Shown here: positions 54,498 through 64,000 of the stretch, one piece after another
How the letters are laid out: each line of letters starts with the position of its first letter
How positions within the stretch are numbered: the stretch's first letter is position 1
NCBI GenBank assembly: GCA_021495925.1
Contig: JAKEKT010000110.1
Span: 47,704-111,703, forward strand
Reading direction: 5' to 3'
Length of the DNA: 64,000 nt
Source: Diplodia intermedia
Lineage: Eukaryota > Ascomycota > Dothideomycetes > Botryosphaeriales > Botryosphaeriaceae
Made by a program: the position numbers and the translations under genes
The notes under the pieces: model-generated
Database searches by the model: none
Told to the model about the DNA's origin: nothing
Seen by the model: the letters and a program-made list of their open reading frames with translations, nothing else

Positions 54498-57054
54498 TCA
54501 GGCTTCAACCAATACTTCTCCGTTCCGGTTCACCACCATAATGCCTGCCGTCCTTCCGACCAAGACAGCCTCGGTGACCAAGCCATCCACGTTCCATTTG
54601 AAGTCAACTTCACCTCCGCCTCTCAACTTCAATCCCTTGACGCTACCGCCACCCCAACGAGTAGGAATTGCCGGGCCGAGTACCACGGTCTTTGTCGCTC
54701 CTGAGAAGGCCGGCAAGTCAACCACCAACATGCTGAGCATTGCGCCTGCAAGTCCGAAGTTTGCGTCGATTTGGAACGGTGTGTCGTGCGCGCTGTACAT
54801 GCTGAAGCCATTGCCTGCAAAATTCCTGGCAATGGCGTACCGCAGCTCCGCATCAGCCTTATCAGTATTGTTGAGACGTGCCCAGCAGGCGGCGCGCCAC
54901 ACTTTGCCCCACCCAGCATCTGCATCTGGGCCTGTACCGTTGCCCCGGGCTGTGAGGGCAGCGTCAACAGCATCTGTGATGGTGGAGTTGTCGTAGCCGG
55001 ACAGGAGCGAGGCGATGCTGTAACCAGGGTACCAGCCGACGAGGTGTGACAGGTGGCGGTGGGTATCGGTGGGAATATCCAGACCAGTGATCTCGGTGGG
55101 GGCCTTGAACTCCTTGATGCCGCCCCAGCTCTCATCGATGTGAAGGCCGGTGTCGAGGTTGCTGAGAGCAGAAGATGCATTGGAAAGAAACGCTGCATCC
55201 GTCTCGATTCCCAATGAGCCAGCAACTTCCACATAAGCCAGGACCTGATGGATGAGCTGCTGATAATGCGTGCAGCCAAACGTCGTGGGGGGCTGTTCGG
55301 GGCTGTTGCATGGGTTTACAACGAGCGTCCCGTCGTTAAACCACTGATCGTACTGGAGCTGGGAGAGCCAGAACTCAGCAATGCCGCGGATCAGCGGGTA
55401 CCCTTGCGTGGAAAACCACGTGGTATTACCGGTGTAGTCAAAGTGGTCGTACACATGCTGCATCATCCAGACGCCGGAGATCATGTCTACAAGCTTGTTA
55501 GCGATGGTCGAGCGTCAGGCTAGAGGGGGCATACAGTTCGCCCAACGGAGGTCGCTATTCATTCCTGTGTGTCCGAACACGGTCGACGCGCCGTCCAGGA
55601 CCCATCCCGGCGCGTTGTACAGAAGCTTGGCCGTCTGAGATCCGCGTGGTACCCAGGCATCTTGTATGTAATCCCAAAGACCAGCCTGGAGCTGGCCAAG
55701 CCCTGTCTGATCTGCTATCCAGTAGTTCATCTGCAGGTTAATGTCCCCGTGGTAGTCTACAGCCCACGCGCCTTCCAGCGTTTGACTCCACTTCCCTTGC
55801 AGGTTAGCCGGCAACACCCCCGGCCTGGCAGACGAAATCAGCATGTGTCTGGCATAGTGGAACAGCAGGGACTCAAGGTATGCGTCGCCAAGGCCTGCTT
55901 CGGTGGTATTGTAGCGGTTGATGAGTTCTGAAAGCTCGACTCCCGCAGAGTTGTTCGTATCTGGCAGCTCCAGAATGAAAGCGTTGGCGAGGCTCGTATA
56001 GTCGTCCACGTGGCGCTGCCGGAGAAGTGTGCTGGAGTGGGTCGCCGCTGCCGCAATCACCGACTCAACCTTGGGTCTTGGGTCGGATCCTTTGAAAGAG
56101 AAGTTGCTCTCGGCGTTGCCCGCCTTCTGGTCGTAGTTTGTCTCGGCGGCGATGATAAAGGTCAGTGAGGAGGCGTTTCTCCCAGATCTCACGTTCAGAG
56201 CGCCGTTGCTACATGAGTAGTCGCCTTCTCCAACGAGCTGTACCACTGCTTCGTATCTCATTCCTTCTGGTGGCCCGGCCTGAGTCAAGCCAGACAATCG
56301 GACCCTTCCGGCCTCGCAAGTGAAGTTGTTGAGCCCAGCATCCGCCTGCTGGTTCTCTAACGAGACCATGACCGATGGCAGAGCATTCCGAGCACGCAGC
56401 TCGTAGACACAGACAAAGTCGGGGTAGCTGCAGTAGACTGTGCTGGCGAAGGCGTTGCCGTCTTGGTCTTGAAAACCAGTCCGATGGATCCCGTCTCCCA
56501 GGTCAAGGGAGCGGTTGTACTCCCCAGAAAATGATGTGACGCCATCGATCGAAACGCTGAGGTTTCCGAGGACGCGGAAGGAACCGTAGTTGTCAAAGTT
56601 GCCCAGGAGCTCGGAAACATCTACGCAATCAGCTGGTGCTCGTGGACCTACTCGGAAAACTCACTTCCCGTTCCGTTCTGCCAGACCCAGTCTTGGATCC
56701 CAGCTAGGTACTCGTACTTCGCCGTCGTGGGGTTGCCGCCAGTGTAGTTCTGCAACTGTGTAAGTGAGGCCCCATTTGTGAGTTGCTGTGCTTACGCTGG
56801 CCTCGAACGGACCGCCGGACCAGAGAGAGTCGACGTTCAAGCTAAGCTTTTCCACCCCTCCGTCGCTGAACGGCAATGCTGCCCCCTCCTTAGCTGGCGA
56901 ATTACTAGATCTCGGAAGACTTACCGCCCAGCTTTCCGTTCCCCACGGGAAATGCTTGTCTGATGATGTCTGCAAACGTCGCCGGGGTCGATGACCACAC
57001 GATTTTCGCTCCGACCAATCCCCAGGTCAAGCTCGCAATAAAAAATCCAATCAT
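54498..57054 (-). CDS. Secreted alpha-L-fucosidase, glycoside hydrolase family 95
   Basis: Releases L-fucose (typically alpha-1,2-linked, as in xyloglucan) outside the cell; 790 residues. Six exons/five introns would be wrong: I count five introns at 56879-56924 (46 nt), 56750-56795 (46), 56621-56664 (44) and 55487-55534 (48), which is four, giving five exons that sum to 2,373 nt in frame. Exons are 56925-57054, 56796-56878, 56665-56749, 55535-56620 and 54498-55486. The signal peptide is MIGFFIASLTWGLVGA. Family features are QAFPVGNGKLGALPFSDGG, LSLNVDSLWSGGPFEASNYTGG, the (alpha/alpha)6 region with NLQGKWSQTLEGAWAVDYHGDINLQMNYW, and GWGKVWRAACWARL. Many NxS/T sites suggest N-glycosylation. 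The first acceptor is GGGGGCAG; earlier AGs break the frame. The gene is intact although it borders the RIP block. Confidence 0.93.
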
Positions 57055-57100
57055 TCTAGTGGACCACAACGTTTATCCTTATACCTGGTCGTGCGCGGAC

Positions 57101-57110
57101 CTTATATAGA
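57101..57110 (-). promoter_or_regulatory. Probable TATA box of the fucosidase gene
   Basis: The minus strand reads TCTATATAAG about 50 bp upstream of the ATG at 57054. Only ~200 bp of normal-composition DNA separates the ATG from the AT-rich block, so the whole core promoter lies at its edge. Confidence 0.55.
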
Positions 57111-57499
57111 GCTCAACACATATACTTAGCCGCGGCTACAATGCTTTACCCTTACCTAGGTCGTATATTCCTGGCATAGGTTATACCGTTTCGGTCACGG
57201 AGCGCTATACTACCCCGCCAGCCATGGTTTTTACCCGTGGAGTAACTCGTATCCCCGCATTATTTACTTAGCCGTATATGATATTTAAGATATTTTCCAC
57301 CAATAATTACTTAGCAATAAATTATAAAAATATTTAAGCTTTTATTAGCGAATTATCTTAATATCTAGTTCTTTAAAGAAGATAAATTAAATATCTATAC
57401 TCTTATAAAAATATCTATATATATATATATATATAAATTATAAAATAATTTAAATATATAGCTTCTTACTAATACTTTTTAAAATATATATACTCTTAC

Positions 57500-58110
57500 T
57501 TAAATATTTAGTTTTTATAAAGTTTATTTAAATACTTTACTTTTACGTATAACTTTTTATATATTATCTTATAAATTTAAGAATAAATAAAACTAATAAT
57601 AAATTACTAAAATACTTAGTTTTTTAAAAAGTAATTTCTAATATACTTATACTCTTATCTAAATATCTTATTTTAATAAAATAATAAATTACTAAAATAT
57701 TTAGTTTTTTTAAAAATAATTTATAAAAATACTTATATTCTTATCTAAATATCTAGTTTTTATAAAATTTATCTAAATATTCTACTTTTAAGTATAGCTT
57801 TTTATATATTTTCTTATAAATTATAAAATAAGTAAAACTAGATATTTAGATAAATATATTATAAAGTAAAATATTTAGATAAATAATCTAAATATCTAGT
57901 TTTTTAAAAATAATTTCTAAAATACTTATATTCTTACTAAAATATCTATCTAGATATTTAGATAAATAATAAATTTTATATAAAATAAAGTTCGTAATTT
58001 ATAAAAAATTAAATATTTAGATAAATAAAATATAAAGTAGAATATTTAGATAAATACTTTTTATTAAAATACTTAGTTTTTTTAAAAAATTATTTTAACT
58101 TTATTTCTTT
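57500..58110. repeat. Short AT-rich repeat family with direct (~245 bp) and inverted copies
   Basis: A segment beginning GTTTTTATAAA near 57511 recurs near 57756 (offset 245). Inside it, ATCTAAATATTCTACTTTTA (57,77x) is the reverse complement of the TAAAGTAGAATATTTAGAT stretch near 58,033, so copies face each other. The same words recur at 58,135-58,265, 60,655-60,760 and 62,690-62,935. They could be terminal pieces of one RIP-mutated transposon family. Confidence 0.65.
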
Positions 58111-60636
58111 ATAAAAAAATAGTAAATTACTAAAATACCTAGTTTTTTAAAAATAATTTCTAAAATATCTATATCCTTATCTAAATATCTATCTAGGTAT
58201 TTAGATAAATAATAGACCTTATATAAAGTAAAGTTTATAATTTACAAAAAACTAAGTATTTAAGTTAGATTACTAATATCGATACCTCCCTCTACGAAAA
58301 CCGAAATCGACTATCTAAATAGAAAACACGCTAAGATTAATACTAATTAACGCGTATTCGTCTATTTAGCTATACTATATAGTATTAGCTTACTAGACGT
58401 ACGCGCTATTATAGAATTAGTAACTTTCTCTATTTATAGAAGCTTTACCTTCTATACCACCCTACGTAGCTAGAAATCGCGTTAAGTAATACGAAACTCG
58501 CGTAAAGAATAATTTAGAATAAGAAAAAACGCGAGATAACTTAGTAGTATATAAATTCTACGCGTTACGCTACTAGAGAGTACTTTTCTTACGCTAAAAG
58601 CCTCTTTTAATATTACGTAAATTTTTACGTTTCTAGTCTATGCGTAGGTTATCTAACCTATAAACATTATACTACTAAAGAAGAAAAAGATATCTAATAT
58701 TAAAGAATCTAGAGTTCTATTTAGAGCGTAGATTAATAATCTCGCTAAAATAGAAAAAGATTCTTCTTCTTAATAGGTTTTCTACTAGAATAATCTTAGC
58801 TTTAATCTATTTATAGCTCTACTACTACTACGTAAAAAAGCATTCTAAAATTCGACTATTCTAATCTTACTTTCTCTTTTAGAATAAAATACCCTCTTTC
58901 CCCTCTCTTAGAATCTCTAAAATTTCTTTATACGCGAAATAGATCTTCTTATAGGTCTCTTTTAAATAAATCTTAATTTATTCTTAATAATACCTACTCT
59001 AGAATCTTTTAGACTTAAAAAACGTTCTAGAAAGACCTCTTCTAGCGAAAATTCGCTTAGTTTAGTAGATTTTCTAGTAAATTCTACTAAATTACTCTTA
59101 AATATAAAAAATTTAACGTAGTTTCGCCCTAAACTATCTAAATTTATAAACTTCTAAGATACTCTATTTATAGCACGCGATCTAGTGTAAAAAGTAGTCG
59201 ACTTAGCCTAGAATCGCGAAAAAGAATCGCGTCTTTTAGACCTTTTAGAGGTCTTTCGCGAATATTTAGAAAAAGAGCGTCTAAATTTTACTAGTATAAT
59301 TATTAGTAATAATACTAGGCGCCTTAAAGTAGTAGTAGCTAAAGTAACTAGAGCTTTTATCTACGCGTAGATGGCTATAAGCATCTTAACTAGTTTAAAG
59401 TAAACTAGTAATTTAAAAAATTCGACTTAAAACACGCGATTTAGGCGAATTTTATTCTAGAAATCCCTCTAGGCCTAAGTAGAGTAAATTAGTAATTTAT
59501 AGAATTCGACTTAAATAGCTAGTTTAGATTTAATTTCGTAATCTACTAATTTACTCTACTCTACTAATCCTTCTAGAACTAAGCTAAAGAATATAAAATT
59601 AAGATAGATTATACTTTTAGAGCTAATTACTATTAATTTTACTATTCTCTTATAGATGCGTAACGTTTTTAACGAGACCTTTACGAAAAAGAAGATAATA
59701 GAATTCGTTATTATTATAATTTCTCTTTCTCTAAAGAAAAATATAGTAATTACTACTACCCTTAACTTCTTAGCTAAATTCTTACTTAAAAATAAGAATA
59801 TCTAGACTAATATTATTCTTTATAAGTTAGTAATTACTAATATTCTCTAGTATAAAGTTACGATTTATAGGGTTTCTATCTATCTAGACCTATAGATTAT
59901 AAAAGATAAAATTTTATCTTTTAATAATCTATAAATTACTAGAATACTCTACTAGCTTTCTTAAGCTAGTAAATAAGAAAATTCGATAGTAGGCTTAATC
60001 TACGTTACTTTTATAATCTAGACTAACTAGAAAAAGGCGATTTTTAATCGTCTTTTACTAGCTAGTTTAAGCCTAAAAGTCGAAAAAATTTATAGTACTT
60101 TTTCTATTATATAGTACATGCGCTACTAACGATTTAGATATCTTAATATTAGATATAATCGATCTTCTCGCTATTAACTATATATAGGTTTCTATTCTAC
60201 GGTTAAGCACTAGTATATTTACTATAATAAGATAGAGAAAAAGTGCCCTTATCTAAGATCTATCTACGTAAATTATAAGAAATTCTATATAGTAGAGAAC
60301 CCTTAATATGCCTAGAAGATATAGTCTAAAAACCGTATCTAATTAGGCCTAATTAAGTTAAATTTCTTTTATACTATTTTTCTCTAAAAATTCTCTTTTA
60401 AAATTATATCTATTAGAGTTCTTTAAGTTAAATTTATTTTCTACTATTTTTCTCTACTTTTTCTATATTACTTTCTAGCTAAATTAGAACTAACTATTTA
60501 GAGTATTCTTAAATTTACTACTCTAGTACTATCTTATTTAGTAGAAATTATACGGTAATAAATTACTCTAATTATATATTCTCTAGATTAGGCTGCCTTT
60601 AGGACGCTCGTCTATTATAGTCTTAGACTATATACG

Positions 60637-60670
60637 AACGCTAAATAAATAAATAAATAAATAAATAATA
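60637..60670. repeat. AAAT microsatellite
   Basis: A run of AAAT/TAAA units (about eight) directly precedes the first long repeat copy and could be an element boundary or target-site expansion. Confidence 0.75.
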
Positions 60671-61665
60671 AATAAGTATTTAAGTAAATAAAATATAAAG
60701 TAGAGTATTTAAGTAAATAATTTTTATTAAAATACTTAGTTTTTTTAAAAAATTATTCTAACTTCGTTTCTTTATAGAAAGACGTAAAACTTTTAATTTA
60801 AGTACTTTATATACTATATTTTTATAGTATATAAGAATTTTTCTAATATCTTCTATTATTTAAGAGAAAATTATTTTTAAAATTAACGTAATTTTTATTT
60901 TCTATTTAAGCTATTCTTTATAAGTTTTTTTTAGAATTTTTTAGTATTTTATAAGAAAATAAAGTAGAATAAATACTAAACGCCTTTAAAATAAAATTCT
61001 ACGTAAATTTATCTTTATTTTTAGTAATTTTACTTATTTTTATAAGATAAAGTATCTTTCTTCTTACGCTTTTATATATTCTCGACGTAGAACGCTTTAA
61101 ATTACGTAAAACTAGCGTAAAATCTAGCTTAAATTCGTCGCTTTATAAGCTAAAATCTAGATTTTAGCTTAAAATTAAGCTAAAGAGAATATTTTCTTCT
61201 AATTCTTTCTTATTCTCTATAGTAGATTTACTAGATTTCTATAAATTTATATGTTTCTAGATTTTTTAAGGGCTACTAGACTTATTTTCTTCTAATTCTT
61301 TCTTATTCTCTATAGTAGATTCGCTATTTAGACTAGTTTCTTATAGATTTTTATTATTTAATAGATTAAATTCTATTAATTCTTCTACGTTTTCTATAGT
61401 AAATTCGCTAGATTTACTAGATTTCTATAAATTTACGTATCTCTAAATTCTCTAAGGGCTACTAGATCTATTTTCTTTTAATTCTTTCTTAGATTTACTT
61501 AAATCTTCGCTTAATTCTTATAAATTCGTATTTTCTAGGTCGAATTCTACTAATTCTTTCTTAGAATTAAAAGAAAATCTCTTAAATTTACTTAAATCTT
61601 TACTAGATTAGCTTAATTCTTACGAATTTTTATAATTTTCTTATAAATTCTCGTAATTTTCTCTT
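60655..61665. repeat. Long direct repeat, copy 1
   Basis: Collinear with copy 2 at a constant offset of 2,164 bp from about 60,701 to 61,190: anchors TAGAGTATTT at 60701, CGCCTTTAAA at 60981, GACGTAGAAC at 61084 and TAAAGAGAAT at 61181 each have a partner 2,164 bp on. A variable block of short repeats follows, then a common tail (CTTAAATTTACTTAAATC at 61581). The copies differ mostly at C/T and G/A positions, as expected after RIP. Confidence 0.85.
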
Positions 61666-62834
61666 TACTAAATAAGCTAATCGTAGTAAAGAATTATATA
61701 AGATTTATAAATTATATTTTTTTAATCTTCTCTCTACTACGTCTAGCGTAATTACTACTATATAGTAAGACGTTATCTATACTTATTTTTATAAGATCTT
61801 TTACGTTCTTTTTTAGCGTATTTCCTCTATAATTAAGTAGATATTATTATTTAAAGCGAAGAAATTTACTATAAAAGACTTTAAATACTAAGAATTATTA
61901 TAGAAAACTTAGTAATTTTTAGTTAAATATACTTCTTTAGTATATTTTAAAGTATTATATCTAAATTAAATAATTAGGGCGTGCGCGTAGTAATAGAAAA
62001 TTTAAAAATCTTAAAAATTAAGATAGAAATACGTCTTATCTTTAAGATTTATAATAAATTATATACGTTCTCTTAAAACTATATCTAGACCGCGTTTATA
62101 ATTAGAAATTACTACTCGCTAGATACGTAACTAAATTAATTAATTAATTAATTAGTTTTAATTTAATTTAGAATACTTTAGTAATTTACTTACTTCTAGT
62201 AATTCTACTTAGAATTTCGCCTATATCTAGTTTAATAGTAGAAATTCTATGCGTTTTTAACTATTTTAAGCGAATTTTTATATAGTAAAATTTTAAATAT
62301 CTTTTAGTGCGAGTAGAATATACTATTTTCTAGATAGTAACTATAAAGAATTTATAGATTTCGAGATATTTAATATTATTTAGCTATATCTAAGATAATT
62401 TTTTACTAGAATTATATATTTTATCTATTAATCGTATAGTATTTAATTAATATACTCTACTTTACGAGTATTTAGTACTTAAATTACGTTAAGTTTTTAC
62501 TAGAATTCGAATTCGTTCGTAACGTGCACTAACTAGAATTTAATTAGCTTAATTAAATAGAATAAAATAGTAGAATAGAACTTATCTATTAAAATTACTA
62601 TATAATTAAATAACTATATTCTTTATTAATGTTTTTAGCTAAATACTAGCTATAATAATAATTATAAGCTAGCGGAAATAGCTAGAAAACTATAGATAAT
62701 AAATAGTAAATTATTAAAATATCTAATTTTTTAAAAATAATTTCTAAAATATTTATATTCTTATCTAGATATCCATCTAGGTATTTAGATAAATAATAGA
62801 CCTTATATAAAGTAAAGTTTATAATTTACGAAAA

Positions 62835-64000
62835 ACTAAGTATTTAGATAAATAAAATATAAAGTAGAATATTTAAATAAATACTTTTTATTAAAATATT
62901 CGTTTTTTTTTTAAAAATTATATCGACTTCGTTTCTTTATAGAAAAACGTAAAACTTTTAATTTAAGTACTTTATATACTATATTTTAATAGTATATAAA
63001 AATTTTTCTAAAATCTTCTATCGTTTAAGAGGAAATTAATTTTAAAATAAACGTATTTTTTATTTTCTATTTAAGCTATTCTTTATAAGTTTTTTTAGAA
63101 TCTTTTAGTATTCTATAAGAAAATAAAGTAAATTAAATACTAAACGCCTTTAAAATAAAATTCTACGTAAGTTTATCTTTATTTTTAGTAATTTTATTTA
63201 TTTTTATAACGCGAAGTATCTTTTTTCTTACGCTTTCGCGTATTCTCGACGTAGAACGCTTTAAATTACGTAAAACTAACGTAAAATTTAGCTTAAATTT
63301 ATTACTTTATAAGCTAGAATCTAGATTCTAGCTTAAAATTAAGCTAAAGAGAATATTTTAGTTAATTTCTTATAAATTCTTATATTTCTAGATTTTCTAA
63401 GGGCTACTAGATTTATAATTTACTAGTTCTTTCTTATTTTCTATAGTAGATTCGCTATTTAAACTAGTTTCTTATAGATTTTTATTATTTAATAAATTAA
63501 ATTCTACTAATTCTACTACGTTTTCTATAGTAAATTCGCTAGATTTCTATAAATTCGCGTATTTCTAGATTTCTTAAGAACTACTAGAACTATTTTCTTC
63601 TAATTTTTTCTTATTCTTTATAGTAGATTCGCTAGATTCGCTAGATTTTTATAAATTCGCGTATTTCTAGATTCTCTAAGGGCTACTAGACCTAGATTTC
63701 TATAAATTTACGTATCTTTAAATTCTCTAAAGACTACTAGATCTAGATTTCTATAAATTTACGTGCCTCTAAATTCTCTAAGAGCTACTAGATCTATTTT
63801 CTATTAAATCTTTCTTATTTTCTATAGTAGATTTACTAGATTCGCTAGATTCGCTAGATTCTTATAAATTCGTATTTTCTAGATCGAATTCTACTAATTC
63901 TTTCTTAGAATTAGAAGAAAATCTCTTAAATTTACTTAAATCTTTACTAGATTAGCTTAATTCTTACGAATTTTTATAATTTTCTTATAAATTCTCGCGA
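62835..64000. repeat. Long direct repeat, copy 2 (cut by window edge)
   Basis: Partner of copy 1. The variable block (about 63,350-63,900) is ~180 bp longer here, because the tail offset grows from 2,164 to 2,344 bp. The common tail is still running at base 64,000, so the element extends outside. Confidence 0.85.
63380..63900. repeat. Degenerate minisatellite inside long repeat copy 2
   Basis: Units contain ATTTCTATAAATT[C/T]RCGT, then CTAAATTCTCTAAGRGCTACTAGA, then TTCTTTCTTA and often TCTATAGTAGATTCGCTAGA. Roughly five to six partial units are seen here and fewer in copy 1 (61,200-61,500). Unit lengths vary from about 55 to 110 bp. Confidence 0.65.

Larger units (their letters stand above)
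57260..64000. repeat. RIP-degraded, very AT-rich repeat compartment
   Basis: From about 57,260 to the window end the sequence is overwhelmingly A/T. CA and TG dinucleotides are nearly absent, while TA is very frequent and CG persists (cgcg, acgc, tcgc words recur). Loss of CpA/TpG with gain of TpA is the mark of repeat-induced point mutation acting on both strands. Every frame is full of TAA/TAG stops and no gene survives. Internal direct and inverted repeats show that the substrate was repetitive DNA, presumably transposons, but the elements are too mutated to name. The left edge is sharp, over roughly 200 bp. The block continues beyond the right edge. Confidence 0.9.

Noticed and set aside
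60600..60640. Possible tRNA-like fragment before the AAAT microsatellite
   Set aside because: A few words (GGACGCTCGTC, TATACGAACGC) recall tRNA-derived sequence, but no cloverleaf or box A/B pair can be formed by eye.
57260..64000. Telomere repeat, mitochondrial insertion or CRISPR-like array in the AT-rich tail
   Set aside because: No TTAGGG arrays. The dinucleotide pattern (no CA/TG, CG kept) does not fit mitochondrial DNA. The minisatellite units are irregular and lack a constant repeat/spacer form.
1..64000. Secondary-metabolite or catabolic gene cluster
   Set aside because: The genes are unrelated housekeeping functions. The fucosidase and class II aldolase could both touch fucose metabolism, but they lie 7 kb apart with unrelated genes between, so no pathway cluster is supported.

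Overview
This is nuclear DNA from a filamentous ascomycete (Pezizomycotina). A dothideomycete-like fungus is my best guess from the style of the proteins, but the class is not proven. The evidence is GC-rich genes on both strands, introns mostly 44-75 nt with GT..CTRAC..AG signals, and fungus-specific families (division 1 chitin synthase, fungal Zn-finger regulators, monopolin Pcs1/Csm1, Bbc1, Mrp51). A long AT-rich tail also carries the dinucleotide signature of repeat-induced point mutation (RIP). I assembled 20 protein genes by joining exons by eye. In every complete multi-exon model the exon lengths sum to a multiple of three.

Layout. 1-14.5 kb: a C2H2/fungal_trans regulator (minus, running off the left edge), an F-box-like protein (plus), a ZNG1/CobW metallochaperone GTPase (minus), an Mpv17/PMP22 membrane protein (plus), and a 1,023-residue protein with a probable mitochondrial presequence and seven copies of a YSRxPxGLxTS motif (plus). 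14.5-20.6 kb: a chitin synthase (minus), divergent from a Pcs1/Csm1 monopolin subunit (plus). 20.6-23.7 kb is a gene-poor gap. 23.7-32.1 kb: ribosomal protein eS17, mitoribosomal Mrp51 and the Rtr1 CTD phosphatase (all minus), then the actin-patch SH3 protein Bbc1 (plus). 34.3-42.1 kb: a secreted subtilisin (minus), a mitochondrial acetyl-CoA acetyltransferase (plus) and a cytosolic-type 5'-nucleotidase/metallophosphoesterase (minus). 42.6-53.7 kb: a Zn2Cys6-like/homeobox/C2H2 regulator (minus), a class II aldolase/adducin protein (plus), a small Cys-rich conserved protein (minus), a histidine-phosphatase protein (plus) and the GPI transamidase catalytic subunit Gpi8 (plus). 54.5-57.05 kb: a secreted GH95 alpha-L-fucosidase (minus).

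From about 57.26 kb to the right edge the sequence changes abruptly to a very AT-rich block with almost no CA or TG dinucleotides and no gene. It holds direct repeats, including two long copies exactly 2,164 bp apart over more than 500 bp. I read it as a RIP-degraded repeat compartment, possibly heterochromatic. The secreted fucosidase gene sits on its border.

Most genes are housekeeping (cell wall, chromosome segregation, translation, transcription, endocytosis, GPI anchoring, lipid/ketone metabolism). They form no operon or biosynthetic cluster. The notable points are two GC-AG introns (one beside a 12-nt microexon), a transcription factor with three kinds of DNA-binding module and a frame-neutral intron, the repeat-built mitochondrial protein, and the structure of the RIP block. 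I found no CRISPR, rRNA, convincing tRNA or intact mobile element.
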